From an uncultured Mediterraneibacter sp. (GTDB taxonomy: Bacteria > Bacillota > Clostridia > Lachnospirales > Lachnospiraceae), in contig CALWLJ010000009.1 of NCBI GenBank assembly GCA_944381495.1, forward strand, positions 1 to 64,000: a stretch of DNA of 64,000 bases. The letters are read 5' to 3'. Within the stretch, counting starts at the first letter, position 1. Each line of letters opens with the position of its first letter. The notes under the pieces were generated by a model. The model worked only from the letters and a program-made list of their open reading frames with translations. It was not told the origin of the DNA and made no database searches. This document shows positions 8,088 to 18,259 of this stretch, in pieces. The position numbers and the translations under genes were made by a program.

Positions 8088-9275
8088 TTAGAAATCTACC
8101 TCTGTTCCGTAATATGTACATGTGAGAAGTTTCTCCATTGTAGCCGGATCAATTGCACGTGGATTAGAGCCTGTACATGCATCTCCGACAGCAAGCTCAG
8201 CAATATGAGCAACTTTCTCTTTGAATTCATCTTCATTGATTCCGAAATCTTTCAGAGTTCTCGGAATATTCAGCTTCACATTGAATTCATTAATCTTCTC
8301 TCTCAGGCTGTTGATCAGAGCTTTCTCTGATGTTCCCGGAAGTCCCATTCTGCGTGCGATCTCAGCATAGCGTGATGCTGCAACCGGATCTTTGGCATTA
8401 TATGCGATTACATAAGGAAGGTAAATTGCATTTGCACATCCATGCGGAATGTGTCCTGTAGAGAACGCAGCACCGGTCTTGTGTGCCATGGAGTGTACAA
8501 TTCCAAGGAGAGCATTGGAAAATGCCATTCCTGCAAGACACTGTGCGTAGTGCATCTGTTCTCTCGCCTCCATGTTGCAATTATAGGATGCAGGCAGATA
8601 ATCCAGAACCATCTCGATCGCCTGAAGAGCCAGAGGATCTGTAAATGGTCCGTTTAACGTAGAAACATATGCCTCAATAGCATGTGTCAGTGCATCCATT
8701 CCTGTGTATGCAACCTGTTTTACCGGCAGTCCGGATACAAGATCCGGATCAACAATAGCAACATCGGGAGTGATGTTAAAATCGGCAAGCGGATATTTCA
8801 CTCCGGTCTGATAATTTGTAATAACTGAGAATGCAGTAACTTCTGTTGCAGTTCCAGATGTAGAAGGAATTGCTGCAAATTTCGCTTTCTGTCTCAATTC
8901 CGGGAAATTAAACGGTGTACACAGATCCTCGAAGGAGGTCTCCGGATACTCGTAAAATGCCCACATTGCTTTTGCAGCATCAATTGGTGATCCACCACCC
9001 ATTGCCACGATCCAGTCAGGCTCAAAAGCACGCATTGCCTCAGCGCCTTTCATTACTGTTTCAACTGACGGGTCAGGCTCAACACCTTCAAACAGCTGGA
9101 CTTCCATTCCGGCTTCTTTCAGGTAATTCACAGCTTTGTCAAGAAATCCCTGACGTCTCATGGAACCGCCGCCCACAACAAGTATTGCCTTTTTGCCTTT
9201 CAGGTTCTTAAGTTCTTCCAGGCAGCCTTTTCCGTGATAAATGTCTCTTGGTAAACAAAATCTGCTCATGTCCAT
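8088..9275 (-). CDS. Iron-containing alcohol dehydrogenase
   Basis: At 395 residues with N-terminal GGGSMRRQGFLDK, the NAD-binding AMGGGSPIDAAKAMW, PSTSGTATEVTAFSVI, and the metal region GMDALTHAIEAYVS and HSMAHKTGAAFSTGHIPHGCANAIYLP, this is a typical group III iron alcohol dehydrogenase of the butanol/1,3-propanediol dehydrogenase type. The Asp and three His ligands expected to bind Fe2+ are present. It probably reduces aldehydes (acetaldehyde or butyraldehyde) with NAD(P)H to dispose of electrons in fermentation. It is a single-gene unit with its own consensus promoter and terminator. The exact substrate cannot be read from sequence. Confidence 0.92.
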   Translation of the reverse strand: MDMSRFCLPRDIYHGKGCLEELKNLKGKKAILVVGGGSMRRQGFLDKAVNYLKEAGMEVQLFEGVEPDPSVETVMKGAEAMRAFEPDWIVAMGGGSPIDAAKAMWAFYEYPETSFEDLCTPFNFPELRQKAKFAAIPSTSGTATEVTAFSVITNYQTGVKYPLADFNITPDVAIVDPDLVSGLPVKQVAYTGMDALTHAIEAYVSTLNGPFTDPLALQAIEMVLDYLPASYNCNMEAREQMHYAQCLAGMAFSNALLGIVHSMAHKTGAAFSTGHIPHGCANAIYLPYVIAYNAKDPVAASRYAEIARRMGLPGTSEKALINSLREKINEFNVKLNIPRTLKDFGINEDEFKEKVAHIAELAVGDACTGSNPRAIDPATMEKLLTCTYYGTEVDF

Positions 9276-9313
9276 TATCTCCTTTATGAAGTTGTTATAT
9301 TTTTAACACGGTC

Positions 9314-9342
9314 ATTATAACTCTGTTTTACACATAATGCAA
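9314..9342 (-). promoter_or_regulatory. Sigma-A promoter of the alcohol dehydrogenase gene
   Basis: On the minus strand TTGCAT (9342-9337) and TATAAT (9319-9314) are 17 bases apart, upstream of the AAGGAGATAATGG ribosome site. The -35 box overlaps the arm of the hairpin at 9341-9389. Confidence 0.75.
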
Positions 9343-9389
9343 CCCCGGTATTGTAAAAAATACATAAATTTTTGCACAATGCCGGGGTT
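9341..9389. terminator. Hairpin between the zinc-ribbon protein gene and the dehydrogenase promoter
   Basis: AACCCCGG (9341-9348) pairs with CCGGGGTT (9382-9389), extended inward by TATTGT with ACAATG. It lies downstream of the stop codon at 9428 on the minus strand and most likely ends that transcript. Confidence 0.6.
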
Positions 9390-9427
9390 ATTTTTAAGCA
9401 CATGTTTTATTGAAGAAAAGAATACTG

Positions 9428-10867
9428 TCAATCATTTGTTGTAATATAATTTCTCGTCGTAACAGCGGTCTCCTTCCCATTATCATCATTAACAAGTACA
9501 GCACTGAATATAATCTGATCATTCTGCGGCATATCAATAGGGCCCGTATATTTCTGGGCAGAAGAGGAATCCGCTGAAGGAGTTGAACCGTCTGTTGTAT
9601 AATAAGCGGTATAACCATCCGGTACTGTAATTGTAATCTGAGTAGGCTCCGTGTACTGACCGGTCGCAGGATTCACTACCGGAGCATCTGCAATCGGAAA
9701 TGAAATCGTATATTTGGCAGATGATACGACACTCGGAATCTCATTCTCATTTACAGCTATGGCTCTTATCTCGGTCTCAGCTTCTGTATTCAACAGGATT
9801 GGTTCTGTATATTCCGTACTGGAAGTTGTCGGATCTGAACCGTCCGTTGTGTAATAGATCGTTCCTCCGGTATCCGAAGTAAGGGCAACCTGAATCACTT
9901 CATCATATGTTCCAGGATCCATGCTAAACTCCGGGGCATCAGATACATAATCTGATACCGCACTCAATACGCTGTTATCATTACAATCTGCAAGAAGTAC
10001 CGATATGCTGGAGTACTGTTCTGTATCCATATAAAAATCGATTGCCGCCTGATAAAGCTGCGCATTGGAAGGCTGAGTTTCTATTGCTGAAAGGAAAACA
10101 GCTTCCGCTCCATCCTGATCATTCTGAGCCATATACACTTCCGATAATCCGGTATATGCATCCGGTCTGGACCGGTCTTTTACAACAGCGCGGTTAAAGT
10201 AATTTTCTGCCGAAGTATAATTATTTTCCTGAAGCGCTTTATATCCTTTTTGAAGCATACCAGTATAGGAATTCTGGTATATCAGATATATACCGGCCGC
10301 AATCATAGCCAGCACAACAAAAATTACAGTAAGAAGATTCCTTCTCTTTCTTTTTGCTGCTGCAAGGCGCATCTCCTGTTGCCGGCGTCTTTCCTCCCGG
10401 CTTCGTCGCAGAACTTCTGTATTCTGCCGAACTCTTCCTGTCTCTCTCCGTGAAGCAGTATTTCCGCGGTCATTACCTGTGCTGTGGGACACGCTCTGAT
10501 TTTTTACACTATCTCCGCTGCGTACGCTCCCAGTATTCCGGCGGCCTGAGGTTCGTGAACCGTAGGAATTCCCAGACTGAGCACTGCTTTTCCGAGCCGC
10601 TGCTCTTCTCGCATCCCTAAGTCTGTCCATCTCTCCCTGGCTCATAACACGGGTTGAATTTATATTCCGAGGCTGCTGTGGTCTGCGCTGTCTTCTGATA
10701 TCTTCCGTATGCAGCTGTCTGGTAGCACCTTCTACAGAGCCTTTTACTTCCCGCGCCAGGACATCATCCAGAGGATTATAATCCGGTACAATCTGGACTT
10801 CTGCCCCGCATTCCGGGCATATCATCTGGTCATCCGGGATAATAGCACCGCAATGTGTACACCTCAT
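9428..10867 (-). CDS. Zinc-ribbon membrane protein with TPR and chitobiase C-terminal-like repeats
   Basis: This 479-residue protein starts with a zinc ribbon (Cys3, Cys6, Cys17, Cys20), followed by a long Arg/Ser-rich, probably disordered stretch (35-175), one membrane helix (178-197), tetratricopeptide-like repeats (about 205-285) and two copies of a chitobiase/beta-hexosaminidase C-terminal-like domain (about 305-470), each with the signature YYTTDGS. Topology suggests a cytoplasmic zinc ribbon and an extracellular TPR and Ig-like part. Proteins of this layout are frequent in Lachnospiraceae with no assigned function; a cell-surface or envelope role is inference only. It starts 2 bases after folD ends, so it sits at the end of the folate operon. 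Confidence 0.7.
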   Translation of the reverse strand: MRCTHCGAIIPDDQMICPECGAEVQIVPDYNPLDDVLAREVKGSVEGATRQLHTEDIRRQRRPQQPRNINSTRVMSQGEMDRLRDARRAAARKSSAQSGNSYGSRTSGRRNTGSVRSGDSVKNQSVSHSTGNDRGNTASRRETGRVRQNTEVLRRSREERRRQQEMRLAAAKRKRRNLLTVIFVVLAMIAAGIYLIYQNSYTGMLQKGYKALQENNYTSAENYFNRAVVKDRSRPDAYTGLSEVYMAQNDQDGAEAVFLSAIETQPSNAQLYQAAIDFYMDTEQYSSISVLLADCNDNSVLSAVSDYVSDAPEFSMDPGTYDEVIQVALTSDTGGTIYYTTDGSDPTTSSTEYTEPILLNTEAETEIRAIAVNENEIPSVVSSAKYTISFPIADAPVVNPATGQYTEPTQITITVPDGYTAYYTTDGSTPSADSSSAQKYTGPIDMPQNDQIIFSAVLVNDDNGKETAVTTRNYITTND

Positions 10868-10869
10868 AA

Positions 10870-11718
10870 CTATTCCTCCTGCATCCGTGCAGTTTCGACA
10901 CAGTTATTCATCAGCATCGCAATTGTCATGGGGCCTACTCCTCCGGGAACAGGTGTGATCGCAGAAGCAACGGGTTCAACATCATTAAAATCAACATCAC
11001 CGCAGAGATGATTCTTTTCATCTCTATGCATTCCCACATCGATCACAACAGCGCCATTCTTTACATATTCCGAAGTAATAAACTGCTTTTTCCCAATAGC
11101 TACGATCAGGATATCTGCTCTCTTTGCTACATCCTTAAGATTCTTCGTCCTTGAGTGAGCCACAGTTACCGTACCGTTTTCTCTGAGGAGTAGTGCCGCC
11201 ATAGGTTTGCCGACAATATTACTTCTGCCGATCACAACACACTCCTTTCCTTCGATTTCGATGCCGGATCTTTTCAGCAGTTGGATAATTCCAGCCGGGG
11301 TACAGGAAAGGAAGCCTTTTTCTCCGATCCAAAGTCTGCCCACACTGACAGGATGGAAGCCGTCCACATCTTTATCAGGTGATATCGTCCGGATGATTCG
11401 ATCCTCGTTAATATGCGCAGGCAGAGGAAGCTGAACAAGAATGCCGTTTACTGACGGATCTCTGTTCAATTCTTCCACAAGAGTAACCAGCTCCTCTTCT
11501 GTTGTCTTTTCCGGAAGTTCAAAAGCTTTTGATTCAATTCCGATATATGCACAGGCTCTTTTTTTGTTTCTGACATAGACAGACGAAGCCGGATCATCTC
11601 CTACCTGGATAACCGCAAGACAAATGGATACGCCTTTTCCCTTCAGTTCAGCAACTTCTTCTTTAAGTTCGTCCTTGATCTCATTTGATATTTTCTTACC
11701 ATCAATTAACTGTGCCAT
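10870..11718 (-). CDS. folD: Methylenetetrahydrofolate dehydrogenase / methenyltetrahydrofolate cyclohydrolase FolD
   Basis: The 282-residue protein is full length for FolD. The catalytic region [16 protein letters not shown] holds the conserved Lys, [12 protein letters not shown] and DKDVDGFHP are substrate motifs, and [16 protein letters not shown] is the dinucleotide-binding loop; it ends with [15 protein letters not shown]. It interconverts methylene-, methenyl- and formyl-tetrahydrofolate in the cytosol. It lies 11 bases downstream of fhs on the same strand, so the two make a one-carbon operon. In an anaerobe this feeds purine and formyl-Met-tRNA synthesis, and could serve an acetogenic methyl branch. 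Confidence 0.97.
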   Translation of the reverse strand: MAQLIDGKKISNEIKDELKEEVAELKGKGVSICLAVIQVGDDPASSVYVRNKKRACAYIGIESKAFELPEKTTEEELVTLVEELNRDPSVNGILVQLPLPAHINEDRIIRTISPDKDVDGFHPVSVGRLWIGEKGFLSCTPAGIIQLLKRSGIEIEGKECVVIGRSNIVGKPMAALLLRENGTVTVAHSRTKNLKDVAKRADILIVAIGKKQFITSEYVKNGAVVIDVGMHRDEKNHLCGDVDFNDVEPVASAITPVPGGVGPMTIAMLMNNCVETARMQEE

Positions 11719-11729
11719 TCATTTCTCCT

Positions 11730-13400
11730 TTAAAACAGTCCTGTTATCTTTCCGTCCTCCGTTACATCAATACCGTTCGCAGCAGGAACCTTTGGCAGTC
11801 CCGGCATAGTCATGATAGCTCCGGTAAGAGCCACAACAAAACCTGCTCCCGCACTGACATATACGTCTCTGATATGAATGTCGAAATTCTCAGGTCTGCC
11901 CAGCTTTTTCGCGTCATCAGACAGAGAATACTGATTCTTTGCCATACAGACAGGGAAAGAACCGAATCCCATTGCTTCAATCTTAGCAAGCTGCTTTTCA
12001 GCTGCCGGTTCATAAACTACACCGCGGGCTCCATAAATCTCTTTCGCGATTTTTTCTATTTTTTCTTTCAGAGAGAGAGAATCCTCGTAAAGCGGTCTGA
12101 AATGGCTCTCTTTATTTTCAAGAGTATCAAGAACTTTTTGCGCCAGTTTGATTCCGCCCTCTCCTCCTTTTTCCCATACTTCTGAAAGAGCAAATTCGCA
12201 ACCTCTCTCTTCGCAGAATTTACGGATAAATTCATTCTCAGCATCCGTATCTGTCACGAAAGAATTTAGTGTAACAATAACAGGGACACCGTATTTCTGT
12301 ATATTTTCTATATGTTTTTCAAGATTAACAATTCCTTTTGCAAGAGCATCAAGATTTTCCTCTGCAAGATCGCTCTTTGCAACGCCACCATTATACTTCA
12401 AAGCGCGGACAGTTGCAACTAAAACTACTGCATCCGGCTTCAGTCCTGCCATACGGCATTTAATATCAAAAAACTTTTCAGCTCCAAGATCCGCACCGAA
12501 TCCGGCTTCCGTAATTGTGATATCACTGAGTTTCAGAGCCATCTTAGTGGCACGCACACTATTGCAGCCATGAGCGATATTAGCAAAGGGGCCGCCATGT
12601 ACAAGTGCGGGGGTATGCTCCAGAGTCTGAATAATGTTGGGTTTAATAGCATCTTTCAGCAGAGCTGTCATCGCACCTGTTGCCTTAAGATCATCCGCTG
12701 TAACAGGATCACCGTCAAAGTTATATGCAACAATAATTCTGCCAAGTCTCTTTTTCAGATCCTGAAGATCATCAGCCAGACAAAGAATCGCCATGATCTC
12801 AGATGCAACAGTAATTACGAAATGATCCTCCCGCACCATTCCGTCCATTTTGCTGCCAAGACCAACAACAATATTTCTAAGGACACGATCATTCATATCC
12901 AGACATCTTTTCCATACAACCTGCCGTGGGTCTATGCGGAGCACATTTCCTTGCTGAATGTGATTATCAAGCATTGCCGCAAGCAGATTATTTGCAGAAG
13001 TAATTGCATGAAAATCTCCTGTAAAATGCAGATTCAGATCTTCCATGGGAACTACCTGGGCATAACCGCCTCCGGCAGCGCCACCCTTTATTCCAAAGCA
13101 AGGTCCCAGAGAAGGCTCGCGAAGCGCGATCAATGCCTTTTTATCAAGCTTTGCCATTGCTTCTCCAAGACCTACTGTAGTTGTTGTCTTTCCCTCTCCG
13201 GCCGGTGTAGGATTAATTGCCGTAACAAGAACAAGTTTTCCATCTTTGTTATCTTTAATACGATCCCAAAGTTCATCTGAAAGTTTTGCCTTATATTTAC
13301 CGTAAAATTCCAGTTCATCCTCCGTAATTCCGATTGATGCGGCAACATCTCTGATGTGGTCCATTTTTGCTTCCTGAGCGATCTGAATATCTGTTTTCAT
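11730..13400 (-). CDS. fhs: Formate-tetrahydrofolate ligase
   Basis: The 556-residue enzyme condenses formate and tetrahydrofolate with ATP to give 10-formyltetrahydrofolate. The P-loop is [17 protein letters not shown], and [22 protein letters not shown] and [18 protein letters not shown] are unmistakable family motifs. Length equals that of characterised clostridial enzymes. It precedes folD, giving two consecutive steps of one-carbon metabolism. It follows the ftsK-like gene by 31 bases without an obvious terminator, so read-through from that gene is possible; no tetrahydrofolate riboswitch was seen upstream. Confidence 0.98.
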   Translation of the reverse strand: MKTDIQIAQEAKMDHIRDVAASIGITEDELEFYGKYKAKLSDELWDRIKDNKDGKLVLVTAINPTPAGEGKTTTTVGLGEAMAKLDKKALIALREPSLGPCFGIKGGAAGGGYAQVVPMEDLNLHFTGDFHAITSANNLLAAMLDNHIQQGNVLRIDPRQVVWKRCLDMNDRVLRNIVVGLGSKMDGMVREDHFVITVASEIMAILCLADDLQDLKKRLGRIIVAYNFDGDPVTADDLKATGAMTALLKDAIKPNIIQTLEHTPALVHGGPFANIAHGCNSVRATKMALKLSDITITEAGFGADLGAEKFFDIKCRMAGLKPDAVVLVATVRALKYNGGVAKSDLAEENLDALAKGIVNLEKHIENIQKYGVPVIVTLNSFVTDTDAENEFIRKFCEERGCEFALSEVWEKGGEGGIKLAQKVLDTLENKESHFRPLYEDSLSLKEKIEKIAKEIYGARGVVYEPAAEKQLAKIEAMGFGSFPVCMAKNQYSLSDDAKKLGRPENFDIHIRDVYVSAGAGFVVALTGAIMTMPGLPKVPAANGIDVTEDGKITGLF

Positions 13401-13431
13401 CTGTAGTCCTCCTTTTGAAACTGTTTGTTAT

Positions 13432-15936
13432 TTATGAATTAGAATTACTTTCTATATACTGCTCAAATTCTTCTTTTGTCATTAGAATTTTTCTCGGCTT
13501 CGTTCCTTCCTCCGGTCCTACGATCCCGGCTTCTGCAAGCTGATCCATAATCCGAGCCGCACGATTAAAACCGATTTTGAACATACGCTGCAGCATTCCG
13601 ATTGAAGCTTTTTCCTTATCAATGATAAGTCTTGCGGCCTCTGTGAAATACACATCTTTATCGGAACCGCCTTCCGGCGAAGGCTGGCCGGAAACGGCTT
13701 CAGCTGTACTGATATGTTCTTCAATAGCCTTATCATAATCTGTTTTTCCGTTTTTACTGATCAGATAGTCTACTACACTCTGAACCTCTTCATCAGAAAC
13801 AAAAGAGCCCTGCACACGCACCGGTTTTGGATAGCCGGACGGGTAAAACAGCATATCACCTTTTCCGAGTAACTTTTCCGCCCCATTCATATCAATGATC
13901 GTCCGGGAGTCCACTCCTGAAGATACTGAAAAAGCGATTCTTGACGGCATATTTGCTTTGATCAGGCCGGTAATAACGTTAACTGAAGGCCGCTGTGTCG
14001 CGAGAATCAAATGAAGTCCCGCAGCTCTTGCAAGCTGAGCCAGGCGGCAAATAGCGCCTTCCACTTCTCCAGGTGCAACCATCATAAGATCTGCAAGCTC
14101 GTCAATTACTATGACAATCTGGGGAAGTTTTTTCTTGACTTCCTCTCCCGTCTCACCGCGCTCCACTTTCTCATTAAAGCCTTTCAGGTCTCGTACATTA
14201 TATTCTGCAAAAAGCTTATAGCGCTTTTCCATTTCCGCTACTGCCCAGTTAAGAGCGCCGGCTGCCTTCTTCGGGTCTGTAACAACGGGGATCATAAGAT
14301 GCGGGATCCCGTTATATACGCTGAGTTCTACAACCTTCGGATCTACAAGGATCAACTTCACGTCTTCCGGATCTGCTTTGTAAATAATACTCATGATCAG
14401 AGTATTGATACAGACCGATTTTCCGGACCCAGTTGCTCCTGCGATCAACAGATGAGGCATCTTTGCTATATCTGCCACTACCACTTTTCCCGCGATATCC
14501 TTTCCGACTGCAAAGGATATCGGGGATCTGCTTTCCTTGAATTCCCTTGATTCCAGAAGATCTCTGAGCATTACAGCAGTATTTTCACTGTTTGGGACTT
14601 CGATTCCCACAGCTGCTTTTCCGGGGATGGGAGCTTCAATACGCAGATCTGCCACCGCCAGATTCAGTTTGATATCATCAGCCAATCCTACGATCCGGCT
14701 GACTTTGACTCCCTGATCCGGCTGCAGTTCATAACGGGTCACGGACGGACCGCAGCTGGCATTTGTCACATGAACCCCTACGCCAAAATTCTGCAGTGTC
14801 TGCTCGAGTTTCAGAGCCGTTGCACGGAGATGGGCATCGGAATCACCGCCGCTCTTCTTTCCTTTTTTCAAAAGGGAAAGAGGCGGGGTATGATAAATCT
14901 GTACTGGCCTGGATTCCTGTTCCTGTACAGAGGCCGCCACATTTGCAGCTTCAGCCGCTACTTCCGCTGTATCACGTGCGCTGGCCCGGCGCTTTTTTCC
15001 TGGTACCGCAGTTAAAGGTTCATTCTCCGGCTGCTCTGCTCCGACTGAATAATCGGGAGAGGCATTCTCTGTAAAAGTTTCAGGCTCGGCAGATTCTTCC
15101 GGTTCAGCACGATTAATGACAAAATCCGGTTCCTCAACCGAAGGTTCTCCCTCGAAATCCGGGGTGAGCTCAAATATTTCCGGTGATTTTCCCTTCTTTC
15201 TGAATCCATCTTCTACACTGAGCGTCGTTGCAAAAGAAACACCGGATGCTTTACGGTCTCTGCGTTTTCGTTCAGTTGTTCCGCCGGCCTGCCCGCTTTT
15301 CTCTTTTTCTTCTTTTTTCTTCGCTCTTAGAACGGCAGTCTCCTGCTTTTTCTTTTTTGCTTCTTCATACGCTTTTCTGCTCTGCCTTCCAAGAGGAGCC
15401 AACAGAGATTTTTCTGTAATCAGTATTACACAGATAATACATAAGATCAAAAGCACAACATATGTGCCAATCTCACCGATCAAAGGCCATAGCAGACTGA
15501 CGATACAGCCGCCTGTAACTCCTCCTGCATTTTGATGTACGCTTGAATCTTTATAATATGCCAGAATTGACTCCGAAGCGCTGTACTGATCAAACATCAG
15601 CTCAAGAAGCGCTGTCAGAACGAGAAAAAGTGCCGCCGCTGCCGCTGCCTTTATGTAAGCATGAGTATTTCCCTTGTTGGACATAAGAAAAGCTATGCCG
15701 CCGAATAAGAGAAACGGCAGTAAATAGTTCATAAAACCAAATACGCCGAAAAGGACGGAGGAAACCGCCTCCCCAACGGTTCCTCCCACCCCGAAGTTAC
15801 TCAGCACAAGAAGAATACAGACAGCAAGCAGGATCAGAATCAGAATTTCCCCCTGAAGTTCTGTATTCTGCTGTGCTTTCTTTGGCGTGCTTTTTTTCTT
15901 TGTAGTGTTTTTACGTTTTGTTGTTTTAGCAGCCAT
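13432..15936 (-). CDS. ftsK: DNA translocase FtsK/SpoIIIE
   Basis: The 834-residue protein has a Lys-rich N-terminus, several membrane helices (about residues 28-175), a long charged linker (about 185-350), the RecA-like motor with Walker A GATGSGKS and Walker B IVIVIDELADLMM, and a C-terminal winged-helix gamma domain (AARLIIDKEKASIGMLQRMFKIGFNRAARIMDQLAEAGIVG) that reads orienting DNA sequences. It pumps chromosomal DNA through the division or sporulation septum. Neighbouring tepA-like and ftsK/spoIIIE genes are a known Firmicutes arrangement. Whether it serves mainly vegetative division or sporulation cannot be decided. Confidence 0.95.
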   Translation of the reverse strand: MAAKTTKRKNTTKKKSTPKKAQQNTELQGEILILILLAVCILLVLSNFGVGGTVGEAVSSVLFGVFGFMNYLLPFLLFGGIAFLMSNKGNTHAYIKAAAAAALFLVLTALLELMFDQYSASESILAYYKDSSVHQNAGGVTGGCIVSLLWPLIGEIGTYVVLLILCIICVILITEKSLLAPLGRQSRKAYEEAKKKKQETAVLRAKKKEEKEKSGQAGGTTERKRRDRKASGVSFATTLSVEDGFRKKGKSPEIFELTPDFEGEPSVEEPDFVINRAEPEESAEPETFTENASPDYSVGAEQPENEPLTAVPGKKRRASARDTAEVAAEAANVAASVQEQESRPVQIYHTPPLSLLKKGKKSGGDSDAHLRATALKLEQTLQNFGVGVHVTNASCGPSVTRYELQPDQGVKVSRIVGLADDIKLNLAVADLRIEAPIPGKAAVGIEVPNSENTAVMLRDLLESREFKESRSPISFAVGKDIAGKVVVADIAKMPHLLIAGATGSGKSVCINTLIMSIIYKADPEDVKLILVDPKVVELSVYNGIPHLMIPVVTDPKKAAGALNWAVAEMEKRYKLFAEYNVRDLKGFNEKVERGETGEEVKKKLPQIVIVIDELADLMMVAPGEVEGAICRLAQLARAAGLHLILATQRPSVNVITGLIKANMPSRIAFSVSSGVDSRTIIDMNGAEKLLGKGDMLFYPSGYPKPVRVQGSFVSDEEVQSVVDYLISKNGKTDYDKAIEEHISTAEAVSGQPSPEGGSDKDVYFTEAARLIIDKEKASIGMLQRMFKIGFNRAARIMDQLAEAGIVGPEEGTKPRKILMTKEEFEQYIESNSNS

Positions 15937-15970
15937 GTAAATCCCCCTTATTATTTAGAACATTATATTT

Positions 15971-15999
15971 AATATACCATTATTTGAAATTCATGTCAC
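15971..15999 (-). promoter_or_regulatory. Probable sigma-A promoter of the ftsK gene
   Basis: GTGACA (15999-15994) and TATATT (15976-15971) on the minus strand are 17 bases apart, about 35 bases before the ftsK start codon. Confidence 0.55.
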
Positions 16000-16061
16000 C
16001 ATAAAGTTTTTGCGCTTTCAAATAATAATCCTTAATCTGAATTCATCCGGCATTTGTCCGT

Positions 16062-16781
16062 TCATTTCTCCTGCACTGTATGGCGCCTTCTTTCATCAAT
16101 CATTTCATGCAGCTTGGTAAAAGCCTGACTGATTCCGCCAACCTCATCAATGAGCCCTTCCCTGACAGCCTCTTCCCCTTCCAGCATTGTTCCGACATCT
16201 TTTACAAGCTGTGTGGAATCAAGCATAAGCTCAAGGAGACGCTCCTGAGTAATCCGGGAATGTTCTGAGATAAAACGTGCAATTCTATCCTGTGTTCTTT
16301 CCATATTCCTGTAGCTCTGAATGACTCCGATAAACATCCCTGTTGACCGAACCGGATGAACAATCATTGTACCTGTTGGTACAATAAAAGAGTAATCCGC
16401 CGATACAGCCAGCGGTCCGCCGATGGAGTGGCTTCCCCCCAGAACAAGAGAAACCGTAGGCTTGCTTATCGATGCGATCATCTCAGCGATTGCCAGTCCC
16501 GCTTCCACATCCCCGCCTAGCGTATTCAGAAGAATAAGGATCCCTTCTATGTTTTCATCTTCTTCCGCTTCTGCCAGTCTGGGAAGGAGGTGTTCATATT
16601 TTGTCGCCTTTGTATTTCCGGAAACATTCTCATGTCCTTCGATTTCTCCGATGATCGTCAAAAGCTGAATGCGGTGCTTTCCGTCCTTTTTATCCAAGTT
16701 AAGAGTTCCCATTTCCTGGATCTCTTCATTTTCCTGATTGCGTTTCTTCTGTTCTTCTGTCCCTGAATCTTCATTCATCAT
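16062..16781 (-). CDS. ClpP-family serine protease of the TepA type
   Basis: The 239-residue product starts at ATG 16781 (or the adjacent ATG 16778), with AGGAGG 12 bases upstream; the longer open frame would add 55 unlikely hydrophobic residues. The core from about residue 45 is ClpP-like: ILILLNTLGGDVEAGLAIAEMI, then GGSHSIGGPLAVSADY with the nucleophile Ser in a G-x-S-x-G setting, and TGTMIVHPVRSTG with the His. TepA-type proteins are related to ClpP but lack the standard partner arrangement; in Bacillus TepA was linked to protein export and to spore protein turnover. It lies next to ftsK/spoIIIE. Confidence 0.82.
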   Translation of the reverse strand: MMNEDSGTEEQKKRNQENEEIQEMGTLNLDKKDGKHRIQLLTIIGEIEGHENVSGNTKATKYEHLLPRLAEAEEDENIEGILILLNTLGGDVEAGLAIAEMIASISKPTVSLVLGGSHSIGGPLAVSADYSFIVPTGTMIVHPVRSTGMFIGVIQSYRNMERTQDRIARFISEHSRITQERLLELMLDSTQLVKDVGTMLEGEEAVREGLIDEVGGISQAFTKLHEMIDERRRHTVQEK

Positions 16782-16909
16782 TTCCCAATATATCCTCCTC
16801 TTATTTACTTTGAACTGCCTGCTTTTAATTATTACAAAGGATATATTTTTTATACATGAAATGATATTACATATAATAAATAGAACAGCCGTGGGATATG
16901 AAAAAGAAA

Positions 16910-16948
16910 GCATGGTATGGAGCTCAAATAAATATCTCCATACCATGC
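16910..16948 (-). terminator. Terminator of the O-acetylhomoserine sulfhydrylase gene
   Basis: Perfect 13-base arms at 16910-16922 and 16936-16948, followed on the minus strand by TTTCTTTTTC. It lies 13 bases past the stop codon. Confidence 0.85.
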
Positions 16949-16960
16949 TGAGCTGCAGCC

Positions 16961-18235
16961 TTATCTCAGTGCCTGCTCTACATCTGCAATAATGTCTTCG
17001 ACATTTTCAATTCCTACGCTGAAACGGATCAGCTCCGGCTGAACGCCAGCTTCGATAAGCTCTTCCTCGTTCATCTGACGGTGTGTGTGGCTTGCCGGAT
17101 GAAGGACACAGCTTCTGGCATCAGCAACATGGGTTACGATGGCAACCATTTTCAGTTTATCCATCATCTCTACCGCTGCTTCTCTTCCACCCTTCAGGCC
17201 AAAAGTGAGCACGCCGCATGTTCCATTGGGCATATATTTCTGAGCTCTGTCATAATATTTGTTTCCAGGAAGAGATGGATAATTTACCCACGCCACTTTC
17301 TCATGGTTCTGAAGATACTGAGCAACTTTCAGTGCATTCTCACAGTGTCTCGGCATCCGCAGATGAAGTGTCTCAAGTCCGATATTGAGCAGGAATGCAT
17401 TCTGGGGAGACTGGATGGAGCCAAGATCACGCATCAGCTGAGCTGTTGCTTTTGTAATATAAGCGCCTTTTCCAAACTTCTGTGTGTAGATGATGCCGTG
17501 ATATGTCTCATCTGGCGTAGTAAGACCCGGAAACTTATCTGCATGTGCCTCCCAGTCAAAATTTCCACTATCTACAATAGCGCCGCCAACACATGTAGCA
17601 TGCCCATCCATGTATTTTGTCGTAGAATGAGTTACAATATCTGCTCCCCATTCAAAAGGACGGCAGTTGATCGGTGTGGCAAAAGTATTATCAACGATAA
17701 ACGGTACTCCGTGTCTGTGAGCTGCCTCGGCAAACTTCTCAAAGTCAAGGACTACCAGCGCCGGGTTCGCGATAGACTCTCCGAATACAGCCTTGGTATT
17801 ATCCTGGAAAGCAGCTTCCAGCTCCTCTGGCGTACAGTCCGGATCCACAAATGTAGCCTCCACGCCCATCTTGCGGATCGTATGAGCGTAAAGATTATAT
17901 GTACCGCCATAAAGTGCAGAAGCGCAGACAATGTGATCGCCTTCCTGGGCAATGTTCATCACTGCATAGAAATTGGCAGCCTGTCCAGAAGACGTCAGCA
18001 TGGCGGCCACACCGCCCTCCAGATCACAGATCTTCGCTGCTACAGCATCGTTGGTCGGATTCTGAAGACGGGTATAAAAATATCCTGATTCCTCTAAGTC
18101 AAACAGACGTCCCATCTGCTCGCTGCTCGTGTAACGGAATGTTGTGCTCTGATAGATCGGCAGAACTCGGGGCTCGCCGTTTCCCGGCTCGTAACCGGAC
18201 TGTATGCATTTGGTTTCAATCTTATAGTCGCTCAT
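16961..18235 (-). CDS. metY: O-acetylhomoserine aminocarboxypropyltransferase (sulfhydrylase)
   Basis: The 424-residue pyridoxal-phosphate enzyme belongs to the Cys/Met metabolism family. IVTHSTTKYMDGHATCVGGAIVDSG contains the cofactor-binding Lys, and the N-terminal YQSTTFRYTSSEQMGRLFDLEESGYFYTRLQNPT and C-terminal HVADARSCVLHPASHTHRQM are typical of MetY. It makes homocysteine from O-acetylhomoserine and sulfide for methionine synthesis, in the cytosol. Length fits the family (about 425). It follows yebC by 24 bases. No SAM riboswitch is present in this small gap. Related gamma-synthases are shorter, so MetY is the best call. Confidence 0.93.
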   Translation of the reverse strand: MSDYKIETKCIQSGYEPGNGEPRVLPIYQSTTFRYTSSEQMGRLFDLEESGYFYTRLQNPTNDAVAAKICDLEGGVAAMLTSSGQAANFYAVMNIAQEGDHIVCASALYGGTYNLYAHTIRKMGVEATFVDPDCTPEELEAAFQDNTKAVFGESIANPALVVLDFEKFAEAAHRHGVPFIVDNTFATPINCRPFEWGADIVTHSTTKYMDGHATCVGGAIVDSGNFDWEAHADKFPGLTTPDETYHGIIYTQKFGKGAYITKATAQLMRDLGSIQSPQNAFLLNIGLETLHLRMPRHCENALKVAQYLQNHEKVAWVNYPSLPGNKYYDRAQKYMPNGTCGVLTFGLKGGREAAVEMMDKLKMVAIVTHVADARSCVLHPASHTHRQMNEEELIEAGVQPELIRFSVGIENVEDIIADVEQALR

Positions 18236-18259
18236 TTGTGTTCCTCCTGTAAATGCTGT

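Noticed and set aside
16782-16946. Hydrophobic N-terminal extension of the TepA-like protein
   Set aside because: The extension has no ribosome site and overlaps the terminator of the preceding gene; ATG 16781 has AGGAGG upstream.
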